Assembly: GCA_037975125.1 (NCBI GenBank)
Contig: CM075857.1
Span: forward strand, 69,147,899 to 69,211,898
Origin: Latrodectus hesperus
Lineage: Eukaryota; Arthropoda; Arachnida; Araneae; Theridiidae
DNA length: 64,000 bases
Reading direction: 5' to 3'
The notes below the pieces were generated by a model that did no database searches, was not told the origin of the DNA, and saw only the letters and a list, made by a program, of their open reading frames with translations. Positions 1 through 14,881 of the stretch are shown piece by piece; position 1 is the stretch's first letter, and each line of letters opens with the position of its first letter. The translations under genes and the position numbers were made by a program.

Positions 1-1436
<1,436 letters not shown>

Positions 1437-1534
1437 GTAAAGAGAATCTAACTTTATATATTTCAAATTATTCCTCCATTTCTGCATGTTGTAGAGTAAA
1501 ATTAATGCCATTTCAAGATTTTGAATACAAATGT

Positions 1535-1582
1535 GAAAACTATAAAAATTCTCTAATATTAAAGAGAATTTTTATAGTTTTC
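1535..1582. repeat. Perfect 20-bp inverted repeat (hairpin)
   Basis: The left arm GAAAACTATAAAAATTCTCT (1535-1554) is exactly complementary to the right arm (1563-1582), around an 8-nt AATATTAA loop. Perfect 20-bp arms are unlikely by chance even in AT-rich DNA, and the stem is not a simple repeat. It could be the core of a small foldback element or a short hairpin RNA precursor. Nothing in the flanks decides between these. Confidence 0.9.
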
Positions 1583-3611
1583 CCGACCAAGCAAACTATG
1601 CAAATTGCATTTAATCAAACTATAAACTGAAATGAAATTTTTATTTTTTTGAGGAAATTATTTAAGTTTATGCATTTATAACAACTGTAAATGGTTTATT
1701 TACTGGAACTGAAAGCTTAAACTAGACAATAAATTTAATATTTCCTTACTAAAGTATTGGAATATTTACATTTCAAATGAAAAAATTAAGATACCTGATT
1801 TATTTTCCTAATATATAATTAACCTTAAAAATATTACTTTAACATAAATGGAAGTATTTCATCCAATTCTCATATTACATTAGTTATTTTTAATGTACTA
1901 TTATATTTATACATTGAATTTCATTATAGAATAATTGCTTAAAATAAAATGCTAAGCCAATTTAATTTTTTATGCAAAACTTTATATTTTAAAATTTTAC
2001 TTCAAATGGAATATCATTTTAGGGAATAAGTCAAAAAAGTTGAAATTTTCTTTTATAAATTTATGCGAAATATACCATGGATTACAAACATAAATGTTTC
2101 TTTATAACATTATAATTACAGAGAATATACTAATTTTATTGAATTTCAATAAAAATGTAAAGATATAAGGCATTAATTATTAAATTATCTTTGAAACATT
2201 GTGACTCACAAATTAATTTTTTTTAAATTATAAGAAGAGTTTCCATTATTGTAGTTATTATAACAAAATGAAATAAAAATTAATATTGTAAGATGATAAA
2301 GTCTTATGTGTGTGATGAGTTTAATTACGATGTCGAATGCGCTAAAGACACAAATCCTAATTTGGAAATTAATTTATTATTTAATATCTATATTAATTTA
2401 AAACGGAAGCTTTATATATCTTCATTAATCTTATTTCGATGATAATATTTTGTATTTTGTTAATTCAATATCTCTTAATATTTTAATAGATGAAAATATT
2501 TCAACTAGAATATAATATAAAAAATCAGATTTTTTTAGAAGTATTTTGTAAAGGCCTAAGAATAAGCTATAACGAATAGATAAACAATCCAAAATGTAAG
2601 GAAAAGTAAAGAAAACTATAAGCAAGAGCTATACATACTCCTCTGAAAAGGAGAAAAATATGTTTTTAGTTTACTTCCATGAGTCGATTTGTTTTGAACA
2701 GTATTCTTATCATTTTCTGCAACCGGCTAACAATGCGAACAAAAATAAGTTACTGTCTTATCCTACATATTGACACTGTATGAATGAAAATTTCTATAGG
2801 ATTATTTTGTATGATACAGAGCAGTTTTAATACTTACTGAAAATGCTTGTAAAAATTTCCAATAAACCAACAAATACTTTTTAATGGTGTTTAAACCGTT
2901 TTGATTCAATTAATTCCAGCCCTTGTAAAAACAATTTTTAATTTTGTAATTTCTACATTGTCAATATTAAAAAAAATTAGTTTTAAATACCTAATTTATT
3001 ATTATTATATGAGATAAAATAAGAATATTTCACAATAAGTCTGATCTTTTTTTTATAGGAATACTAAATAACTTTTAGAAATAAATTGTTAAATGTGCAT
3101 CTCAATTGGAATATTTGTTTCATGTAGAATAGCATAGTAAGTTTAAATGATTAATAATGCTATCTTCATTGTTAGAGAATGTTTTCATAGCACATTATAC
3201 AATTTTAAGTGTATTAAAAGTAATTTTCCCTCATACATTTTTAATTTCCGAGCATTTTTTCCGATATTTTATAATTATTAAAATTGGAAATGAATGGGCA
3301 AAATGTTTTTCTGAATAAATGGGCATAATGTTTTTAATTTTAACAAAAATATTGTGAGTTATAACGGTGCATTGTTTATTGACATTTGAAAATTTTGCAT
3401 TTATAATTGAATATTATTTCCTGAAAAGATTAAAATTTATACTATGCCAGTCCTAACCTGTGTTAAAATAATTTATTAAAACACCCATTTTAAAATTCAA
3501 AATGGTAAATAATGGATTATTTTCTCTGCTTTTAAAGTAATTTATTTTACAAATAGATTTCACAAAATATTAGTTACTATTATAAATTATAGAATATTTC
3601 GTGATGTAACT

Positions 3612-3614
<3 letters not shown>
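1583..3614. other. AT-rich non-coding stretch
   Basis: Nothing recognisable. The minus-strand frame near 2431-2625 is compositionally ordinary AT-rich DNA and has no family features. Confidence 0.55.
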
Positions 3615-4257
<643 letters not shown>

Positions 4258-4531
4258 CATCTTAGGCAATTAGCCTTGGAAATCATAAACAACATTTTTA
4301 GAAGAGACATTAAAATATATTCTTATGGAAGTAAAACTGATAATCTTGCATGCAGAGGCATTTATATCAAAACATCTATGAACACTTATACTCTTAGTCA
4401 ACGTAACCTAAATTTCAGTTCCGTATTTAGAAGCAAATTCTTCTTCTTCTTCTTAGAATTGGGTTTGTATGTCATTGGGGACCTCTGCTTTTATCAGCTT
4501 TTTGTACCATTAACTCCAAACCCAATGTTTC

Positions 4532-4738
4532 CTAGTTCTTGTTGCTCGGGTCACCCACTTTATTAATTAAGTCCGATAACGTTTTAATGGAGTCTAGGTG
4601 TAATTCTCTAGTATGGATGATGCCTAAAGAAGTTAATCTAGGGAGGGCAAGAGCCTCACATTCCTAAATGATATGCTCTGCCGTTTCCTCTTGCGTATGA
4701 CATTTCCAGCAGATAGGGTCTTGCTGAAACAGTCCCAT
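4532..4738 (-). pseudogene. LINE 3' end fragment (C-terminal knuckle)
   Basis: The minus strand reads into the C-terminus of a non-LTR retrotransposon ORF2. A Cys-rich knuckle of the form C-x2-C-H-x8-H-x3-stop-E-C is visible in a frame containing DPICWKCHTQEETAEHI. An in-frame TAG at 4664-4666 sits inside the motif, and the frame ends at a TAG at 4532-4534. This knuckle follows the RNase H domain in RNase H-bearing LINEs. The upstream RNase H and RT are missing, so this is a 5'-truncated fragment. Its orientation is opposite to the neighbouring LINE fragment at 5.1-5.9 kb. The clade was not determined. Confidence 0.7.
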
Positions 4739-5019
4739 CTGGTCTGAAAGTCAGTCATGCTAGGGATAGCTTCCTGACTTTCACCAGAAGAAGATGGTTT
4801 GGAGGTCATTTCTACCTCAAGTGAAGGATTCATTACTACCCCTTTACAAGATTGCCTCTGAGTTTCCTTGTCTTTTTCAGGAAGGTCTACTACAGAGGCT
4901 TCACCTGCAAATGCAGAAAGGTTTGTTATTTCTTGTGTCTTTTCAGCCACAAGATAACAATTAATAAGCTCAGGTAATATAAGTCCACTCAGCATTGCCT
5001 GAGTTACTGGGCAAGGCAA
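4633..5019 (-). other. Unassigned 128-codon open frame
   Basis: This frame overlaps the LINE 3' fragment at its C-terminal end, in another register. Its unique part (4739-5019) encodes a Ser/Glu/Pro-rich stretch with no motif I recognise, no signal peptide and no membrane segment. It lies between two opposite LINE fragments. It may be part of an ORF1 or gag-like region, host sequence picked up by a retroelement, or chance. The base composition is clearly less AT-rich than the surrounding desert, which suggests TE or exon origin rather than random sequence. Confidence 0.35.
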
Positions 5020-5059
5020 ATTACTCTAGAAGTTTGTCAGGCAACTAGAGGCTCCGTTA

Positions 5060-5938
5060 AGACACCAATACCGCGGTGTCAATTAGCCCTAGGCACGGAT
5101 CGCATAACACCAGGGTTTACGGGAGCTGGTTCGCGGCCTCTGATTCTATATTCAAAGCTATCCAGTCATTACTACAGGGCATTCGGCGATCCAATACCTA
5201 CCGACGCGCCTGGTGGCTGTTCAAGCCCCAGGAAGGTACGCATACAACCTGGTTCCAGGTAGAAGCAAATTACTAGCTGCGGATGCGGGAATTGAATTCA
5301 TTCTGAAGGAAAAAGATTTTGAAAATCTCTGAATTCTGATTGATAACCGAAGTTCAATTATTGGGTCCATACCTTTGATAAGACAAGTATATCTATCCTT
5401 CACAAGTTAAAGCTTATCTCACTTGATCATGATATTCATTCCCAATGGATCGCACCACATGTAGATCTTTTTGGAAACGAGAAGGCAGACTATTCAGCCA
5501 AGGACGGTTGGAGTCTACCAGCATCTGCATCTGATGAAATTACATACCAGGAACTCTTCTCTCAAAACAAAAACATAAATAGAAGAATTTGGCTGGAGCC
5601 CCCCCCCCACTCACGATTGGTATAGGGATGGTAAGCCGGGACAGACGCTGGTTCTTCCATGCGGTAGAAAAATCAATATCTGCTTTTCAAGACTTGCCAG
5701 AGGGCATTTAAAGTGTCTTAACTTTAATCAGGGTATAAAATCCTACCTTATAAATGTTGCCGGTATAAAATACCACCAACATCCGGCTTCAGCTGATCAT
5801 ACTTTGAGCTATTTGGGACTTTTCTGGGAGGAAATTTTCACCTCTTTTCTCCTTATTTTCGACTTACAACTCGTCAGTGGATTTATGGATATGGTCTGAC
5901 ACCGTCAGATCTTTGGAGATAAGAGCCAACCAACCAAC
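5060..5938 (+). pseudogene. LINE 3' half: RNase H domain and C-terminal knuckle
   Basis: Three broken plus-strand frames together give an RNase H domain and the LINE C-terminus. AADAGIEFIL (about 5275) carries the Glu-containing strand. LIDNRSSI (about 5338) matches the sD-x-x-aai motif. SQWIAPHVDLFGNEKADYS (about 5437-5495) matches the WIPSHVGxxGNExAD signature. Downstream come a basic segment with LARGHLKCLNF, then HPASADHTLSYLG and VSGFMDMV, followed by a CCAACCAAC tail at 5926-5938. Several stops and frameshifts make it non-functional. RNase H is typical of the I, R1, LOA and some Jockey-group LINEs; I cannot fix the clade. The 5' limit is uncertain. Confidence 0.8.
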
Positions 5939-7101
5939 ATTAATTTATTTTATATAGCTTGAAATACAAATTTTTAATATGAGTCATATATTATCATATA
6001 TAAGAATATAGAATACTTGTAAAATTTGCCATAAATTTGTAGCTATAGTCTTGGCATATATTTTTATTAATGACAGTAAAGAATTATGATTTAAATAATA
6101 TTCTGAAAATTTATGCTCATAACTTAAAATTTTAAAAAACATGTTATGCAACTCAGTTTTTATTAATGTTATAAAATATCTTCTTATTTTCAAATTTTAT
6201 GAAAATGACAAAAAAAAATCTTAAAATAGATACTATTTTACATCCAAATATAATTTAGGAAATTAGCAAATATTATAAAATTATTCACTAAAGTATTTTA
6301 GAATATATCTCAATTAATTTTTTAATAAAATTTCTCTAATTTAAGCAGATAAAAAGAAGTCTATTATTTATGTTAACAAATGTATTTTAATGTTTTTATG
6401 AACTCTAACAATAATTTAAAAATATTATTGTCTAAATTCATGTAATTTTCACACTTATGATGCAATAGTTTCTTGTTATGAAAAAGGTTTAAAGAAAATG
6501 TTGACTCAATTTCTTAACAGGACTTTCTATTTTCTTTTTCACAAATATTTTTTTCTTTAAAGTTTTTCAAATCCTACTTTTGTTGCACCATGAAGAATAG
6601 AACCTCTTCAGGAGAGAAGGTAGTGATATGAATTTCAAGTACATCTTATTTTTAAGATTCTTTTATGTGAGCTGGATACAACACAAAGAAAATGCCTCTA
6701 TTAAAGTAGATAGGACATTTTTGTAAGAGAAACAAAATTGAAGTTTAATATTTAACTAAAATGCAAAATATACAATCATCATAAATAAAAGAATATAAAC
6801 AAGCATAATTGTTCTGTTTCCAATTCAGGACAAATCATGACATATTTTTGAAGATTCAGGATTTAATTCCAATAATTCATACTAATGCGGATCAGGATAA
6901 TCATTTTGAAATTAAAAAAAAACTGTGCATTCAAGATTCCTGCTATAATTACGAAATATTTCATTTATTTCAAGTAAATGATAACATTAGTTACACACTC
7001 TAAGAAAAATACTTTGATCGAAGCTTAAAATAAACTGTTTTTGTTTACCAGAACTAAATTACACAAATGTTTTATTTGCTCTCAATATATACTAACTTTT
7101 C
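5939..7101. other. AT-rich non-coding stretch
   Basis: No coding or structural signal seen on either strand. Confidence 0.55.

Positions 7102-7185
<84 letters not shown>
7102..7185. repeat. (TA)n microsatellite
   Basis: About 40 TA units starting after CATATG, ending before GAAAAATATT. Confidence 0.97.
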
Positions 7186-7189
<4 letters not shown>

Positions 7190-7503
7190 AATATTTTTCT
7201 TTTAAATATATTTTCGTTGTATGTATAGTATAATAGAACACAGGAAATGTTACATTATTAAATTTGTAAACTTTGTATACTTGAATATAAACACAAAAAT
7301 TTATAAAAAAATAGATATTTTAATCAACGATGCTATTATATCTTATAATTATTACATTTTTACATTAATTATGATTATATCTTATAAATATATGCTTATA
7401 CTGAGACCATTGAGCCATTTTTAAATATCCTTATATATCTTTATATGACAGTATCAGTATTGTTCTAGAAAATATATCCATGCACGTATAAAATCTTTAG
7501 TTG

Positions 7504-7512
7504 TATATATAA

Positions 7513-7584
<72 letters not shown>

Positions 7585-7587
7585 TTA
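7504..7587. repeat. (TA)n microsatellite
   Basis: TA units with single AAA and GT interruptions near 7510 and 7529. The 318-bp gap from the previous tract is plain AT-rich sequence. Confidence 0.95.
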
Positions 7588-8026
7588 TAGATCACTCAGT
7601 TTGGATACAATATATACTTTCATCCTTTTAGATGCGTCAGAATAATATGAAGTAGTGACATTTCTATCAACAAATATTATCATTATATTTCACTGAAACT
7701 TCAAATTTTAAAAGTATCAAAAATTCTGGATTTTAGAAAACTGAATAGTATCTGACAGATATGCCGCAAAAAGTATAATATATTCCCAATTTTATTCTCA
7801 TTTTTGTAGCTGCATTAAATGTAAAATATACGTTTATTTTTAAAACTCCAAATATATTGAAATCAAAGCAAACAAAAGTAAAAATAGAGTTAATGTTAAA
7901 TTTTATACATTTCTTTGTTTTATTTCAATTGATTGATCAAGGATAAATCAAAGAATATGGAGAAAATAGTTTAGTTTAACTTGTATTATTTGGCTTACAT
8001 ATCTTTTAAAATTATTAATTTGTGCG
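7588..8026. other. AT-rich spacer between TA tracts
   Basis: Nothing recognisable. Confidence 0.5.
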
Positions 8027-8287
<261 letters not shown>

Positions 8288-11200
8288 AGAGCATAAATAT
8301 ATGTGGCAAGGTATTAGTTATATATATTATGTTATTAATGTGTCATGAAATATAGTTAAAAATTTGCCTAAGAAATTGCTGTTATTGTTGTGTTAAGATA
8401 TTAAAAATTCATTGATCATAAATGTAAAAATTTTGAACCAGTAATTTTTTCTATTATTATTTCAGAGTAATTTTTGTTATTGATTCAGCATGATTTTTGT
8501 AATTCGGATTATTGAATAAAGTGTAAATAAGATCATTGTTGTGATGAATAAGTCTTCTTATTTCCAAAAGTAAAGCACACAAAATTTTGGTTGTAAGCGA
8601 AAATAAGCAAAATGTTATTCGTTACATAAAAATGGAATTAAAATATAAATATAAAATTTCTTTCGTATCGACCAATTATGTTTCATATTGAAAAATAACC
8701 AGAAAAAGTCGTCAATAAATCTCCATTAATTTTCAGTTTGATTTTTTTATTCGTGATGATAGTAAAAAAGATGTATAGAAATTCGATAGGACTTGATTTT
8801 AAGGCAAATGCTTTCCATAGATTGTTGAAGACAAATAATAGATTTTGAGTGTCTGTGCTAAATCAGAGCAATCATTTGAGAAAATACTGATAAATACTTA
8901 TACGGTTATTTTTTCTTGCTGAAGAAATGTTATACCGGCTAAATAATTCTTATAAAAGGACATCTATGGTTACATGAAGCATCCATAAAATACAAAGCTA
9001 CAAAAATAATATAATTAAACAAAATTAAAAACGATACGTCGCTCATATAATTACGTGAAGTCGAAGAATTAATATTTATGTGATATTTTTATCAATGTAA
9101 CTATCAATTGTAAAACACTATTTACCACTATTTTGCCCGATAAGAGACAATACTAGCAGATAATATAAATTTATAATTCTCTGTCGATATTCTGAGAAAT
9201 ATTAAAGTGAAATCCAGAGTATTTTAATTGTGTGGCTACAAGTTAATTGACTGCGGTTGATTAAGACAAAATGGTGTTCTTGGAGAAATTGAAAATTACT
9301 TATAAATCCTTACTATCGTTATAAAAATCTGGAAAGCACTTGATACATGTAGTTTGACTCTGGAATTTTTAGATAAGTTGTATGGAAATAAAGCAATTTT
9401 TGTATAATGACAGACAATATGCATTTAGCGATAAATTATTCTATTACGCATCTCTGTTTGATACACGTATATAAAAGGATTAGAATGCTAAGTATAGAAA
9501 TATCTGGAATTATCAAACATTAATTATATATTTCAAAAGCCATCAAGATTTTGATGACTTTAATGACCTTGGACACAAAAATTAGTCACGAAAAACATAA
9601 CCAACGTATTAATAAAATGACAGTTTTACAAGATATTATAGAAATCTTATGATAGTATATTAAGCTTTCTAACTGGAAATCCCACAGTCGAGATGTCTCA
9701 CTCACCTTTTCACAACAACCCTAAAGTCCATCGCTTAGAATATAAAATCGTCTTAATGTGAAAATTCTAATTTAATTTTTCATCAATACTCGTTAACACA
9801 TGTTTACCCTTTACCACAATGTTTATGCATACTCTTAAAACCACAATTTTTTGCTTTTGGAAATTTAATGACATGATAAATTGGCATAAAAAAATTGGAC
9901 ATTCAAGAAGTTCTCATTTTTGGAACATTTAATTTTATTAAAAGTTATAGTTAATTATTTGTATAAATAAACTTCAAGTTATATTTTCCTTACAAAGGAA
10001 AATTATTCATTACAATTTTAAAATATTAAATATTTTTCATTTGTTGACATTATTTTTCAACTGCTTTTTCCTTTAATACGAAGTTTTTTTCATTCCTATA
10101 GTTTCATACTGAAAACATATATTTAAAATGCATCTCAAAATGCAAAAAAATGTTACATTATTAACTATTTACTTAAATTTATGTTTTTCAGTCGTTATAA
10201 AATTACTAGAAATTATTGTAATTTATCAATTCTGAGCTTGTGAGAAATGTTATTGAATTTGAGATAAATAAAAAAACTGTATTTCACACTTACTGACAAA
10301 AATTTATTCTGTAAATGTACTTGAATGAACAAACAGGAATATGAACAAAATAGTTTTAGAATTCACACTGTCAACCATTCTTGTAATACATCTAATGACT
10401 GATTATTTAAGTTAAAAAAAAGAATTTGCGTTATATTTTAATTAAATGACATTAAAACAAATTGTTATATCCATTTACATAATATGTAATAGAAGTTACA
10501 CAATTTATGACAGAAAATTTACATTAACTATGAACATTAAACACCATTCTTAATTTTTTTTTCTTTCTTTTTGAAACGAATTATTTATTTATTATATACT
10601 ATTGAAGCTGATTGTTATTTAAGCATGTTTTCTCTAAATATTATTCGCATATTTTCTATAATTAATAAACATATAAACTATTATTAGTAATTTTTTTCTT
10701 CAAACATAATATTTGGCCATTATGTGATACAATTCTTAATTATTCACGCAATCATTTCTTCTTGATTTTTTTTACTATTATATGCAAAGAAAAAAAAATT
10801 ATAAAAATTTAAATTAGAAACTAAATGTAACGGTCAGAAGTAATTTAAGAATTGAGAATGACAGGGTGTAATTATATTTTATGTTAAACTAAACCTGAAT
10901 ATTTAACATTCTGACATCTATTTCTACAGTATTTTTATTAGCTCTTAATACTAGGAATGGATATTTCTAGCGACTTTAATCCACATATTCGCATCTACTT
11001 TAATATTGTTCAAATGAAAATCTGTTTGAAAAGCACTTTTAGAAAATAAGGCAATCAGTATTTAAAAATTTACAAAATTTATGAATGTGTCGATTATTAT
11101 ATTTTTATCCTGTATGTCACACTTTCCCTTCATTTCATATAAGACGATAATTTGCTCAACAAGTTATATTCAGCTATGTTTGTAAGGAATCAGTTTAAAG

Positions 11201-14200
11201 GCTTATTTTGAGTAGATTGTTAATTCTATAATTTCTGTTAATGGTGTAAAATTAATGCTCATAACATTGGTTCAAATTTGCGGTAAAGTTAAACTTAAAT
11301 TTGTGATCAGATGTTTTTCAAGGCAAGTACTGAAATTGAACGAGCACTTGAAATACATCAAATTGATATAAACTACTGTATAAAAAAGAGGGAATTTATA
11401 TATTCTGATACAATCATTTTGAACTTCAAAACAGCCTACTAAGGTAAGAGTATTGAAAAAAGAGACTAGCTCCTAATTACCAGAAATTGTTACATTAAAT
11501 AGGAAATTCAACATTTACATCATTGAAATCTTTATGCACTATCAAGAGATTCTATTGAAGTAAATAACTAGTTTTAATACACTATGTAAGTGATGTGTTT
11601 ACATGTTTTTATTTTAATACACGATACACTTCATGAGTTTGCTGTAATGTATTCAATTTTAAATTTCGAAAAAAAATCAATAGAAGGAAAGAGAAAGAGA
11701 GAGAGAGAGAGCAATAAAAAACAAATTATTTTATTGTATAAAAAGCACTTTCGGAATAAAAATATAATGATATTAGCCTTCACCAATATTTTGTACTTTT
11801 TATTTAACTAGAGTTCGGAATGACGGCGAAAGAACACGATAGGCAGCGTATTTTAGAGAATATAAAAGGAATCGTATTATTAATTTAATGCAATATAATT
11901 TATGAAAATTTACTACCCATGCCTTGATTCAGTCTATAAGAGAATGCAGTACGTACATCTGAATAAAAACGTATTCAAGAAAAAAATCAATGTAATCGCT
12001 AATAAACTGAGAAGAGTTTCACTTCCTTTCTAACAATTATTTTAATTTAATAAGAAACTAAAATATAATGTTCTTTTTATTTTTGAGTAGCATTTTAAAT
12101 ACACTAAAACAGCAGAACATAATAGAAGTAAATATTAGAATCATTGTGTAAAGATTTAAATTTCTCGTAAAAGCATTAGACCTTAGAGGCACAAAATACT
12201 GATTTGATTGTTGTTAATTTCGATCTATGAAACTTAAGTTAGAAGATACAGTCAACAATTCAAAAAATAGTGAAGTCTATGTTTAAATATATGGCCATAT
12301 ATAGATTCAAACATATGAATAATACAAAGTTACTGGAAATAATAGATGAAATAAAATAATCTTATACCTTAATGACAATGTTAGAGTTTCCTATATATAA
12401 AAAATTTATTATAATTCCGTAATAAACAGTCAAATGGAGAATATATATGTATCAACTTTATGGTGGATGAGTTTATTTTTTATTAATTGGTGAAAAACTT
12501 GGATATAATTTAGAATGGTAAACCTATAAAAATTTACTTTATGAATAAAAAATGATGTGTTTGCAACACTATTAATATAAATTTATAATACTCCATTGTT
12601 ATATCAATAGATCTTGCTATTATGTTATAAATTATTTCCTGAATGACATCCTTACTTTCCAATTAAAATACAATTCTGGACTTTTATAAGAATACGTAGT
12701 TTTATACACATTGAGCATAAATTATTCATAGTTTTCTTTATAAATATATTTTATGTGCTTCATTTAGTTTTGAAAATAGTTTCATAGAATTATCCAAATA
12801 CAGATACGACTGTCATCAATTATATTCATTTTCTAAAGAATTACTTCATGATAGTAAATATTACCATGGTTAGTGAGAAGTATTTAAAATAAAAAATGAA
12901 AATATCCTGTGAATAACGTAATACATTTAATTATTTCAATTCATAAATATAATAAAAAAATGTAATACTTAAAAATGATTTTGCATAACAAATATGTCTT
13001 CAACAAAAATTTTGTCTAGACAAAATTATTTTTAGTTTTAAAAAATATGACATATTTTCAGTCTCTTAGCTAAAATGATACTTGATAAAAAATTTTATTA
13101 TTTACATTAAAATACATATTTCATATAAAATATATTTGCTTTTGAAATAACAGTTCATTTTTTGGCAAGAAGTACTTTTATGATTAAATAATGTCATTTT
13201 TACATATTTTATTCATACAATATGATTGAGAAAAGAATTTCTATTGTAAAAGAGAAGGAATAAATTAAATAATATGCAAATTTCATTTTAACTGCTTAAA
13301 CAAAAATTAGAACATTGTTTAATCAAGCTGAAAAATATAGAAAACAATTTTATTAAATTGTTCCTAGTAATAAGAAAGTAAATTATATTCTGGATTTTCT
13401 CTCATGAAAATGTAATATTTCAAATTATTACTTTACTTTAATCTATTTTTGATTGTTAATTTCAAATACAGAAAACAGTTGAACTTCAAATTATTGAAAA
13501 ATAACAGTTTTTATCAATTTAGGAGGAGAAAGTTTTATTAATTAACAAAACATATCATATTTTTTGGTATATTTTAGTGGAAAGGTTCTGTAAAATTTAA
13601 AAAACAGCATTTCTTACTAACCATATAGAAGTCTTTTGTAGATATTTCAAATTAAAAAAGATAGTCGCTTATTCAAAAAATAAGCGGATAGTATAAATTG
13701 TATTTTCCGTTATAAATAAGTTAACAATACATTTTGAAATATTACATGGGTGTATACATTTAAAATTTTGATTTAATTCTCATGAGAATAAACTAAGAAT
13801 AATTTATTTTCTAGAATCACATGTATCTTAATTTTCTAAGCTAAAACAGTGAGAGAATCATTTTTTCATATTGGTGTTGCTGAAAATATTGAAATTGTTA
13901 TCAACATTATGAAGTTTTTATTAAACTGAAATATATTTTTTTGCTTACTTATAAATCTATAATACCAAAAATAAAACTCATAAAGCAATTTCTTAATATA
14001 GTAATTTTCGTGTAAAGATTTTACATTAAGAATGTGGCATTTTAAGTTATAAATTTTTTTTCATTGTACTAAAAATAACAGCCAACTTTGAAATTTTAGC
14101 ATTAGTGTATTAATTTTAAATTTCATTTAAAATTATAATTAATTAACTATTTATTCTTCGAGTTATATTATTTGAAATAAAAATTATAACATCTCATCTA

Positions 14201-14664
14201 TATTTTGTTGTTATGTCTTTTCTTATCAATTAAAATAGCAATATAAAAGACCGATTAATATATTACACTTTGAAGATACTATTTTTTAAGAATTATATTA
14301 AAAGAAACAGTTTGATGAGTACGAAGCATTTTGCTTCATATCACTTATATTAACGCGAAAACTATTTTTCCTATATTTAGCTAAATTTCTGCAAAAAATG
14401 TAGATTCTATATTCATACTGATTTAGTTAATTAACTGAAAATTTCTTCTGCCTGCATGTCATTATCATTTTAGACAGAAATGGATTTCCTCTCAAATCTC
14501 AGTCAATTACAAGACACTAATTTTAAACTTAAATATTAAATACAAATTAATTTAATATTTAAACTTAAAATTCATATATATGAAGAAATATTTTTCATTT
14601 TATGGAGCAAATATTGTATAATAAATGCTACATATACAAAAAATGTATGCATTTTCTACACATA
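8288..14664. other. Long AT-rich non-coding stretch
   Basis: More than 6 kb without a credible gene or TE protein motif. It contains a short (GA)n run near 11690-11712 and small inverted repeats at 13008-13027 and 13666-13686. It may hold old or non-coding repeats that can only be found by comparison with other copies. Confidence 0.5.
13008..13027. repeat. 20-bp perfect palindrome
   Basis: AATTTTGTCTAGACAAAATT reads identically on both strands, centred on TCTAGA. This is a short isolated motif with no flanking symmetry and may be chance in such AT-rich DNA. Confidence 0.8.
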
Positions 14665-14710
<46 letters not shown>

Positions 14711-14733
14711 GTGTGTGTAGACATACGTGTGTA

Positions 14734-14765
<32 letters not shown>

Positions 14766-14792
14766 ATGTGTGTGTGTGTGTGTGTGTGTGTG

Positions 14793-14880
<88 letters not shown>
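14665..14880. repeat. Compound (CA)n-(TA)n-(TG)n tract
   Basis: About 12 CA units (14665-14689), about 10 TA units (14690-14710), then a long TG tract to 14880 with ACATACGTG and GTGATGTG interruptions. The CA block is the reverse complement of the TG block, so the tract is a large inverted repeat centred on the TA block. Open frames through it (poly-His-Thr, poly-Cys-Val) are artefacts. Confidence 0.97.
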
Positions 14881-14881
<1 letters not shown>

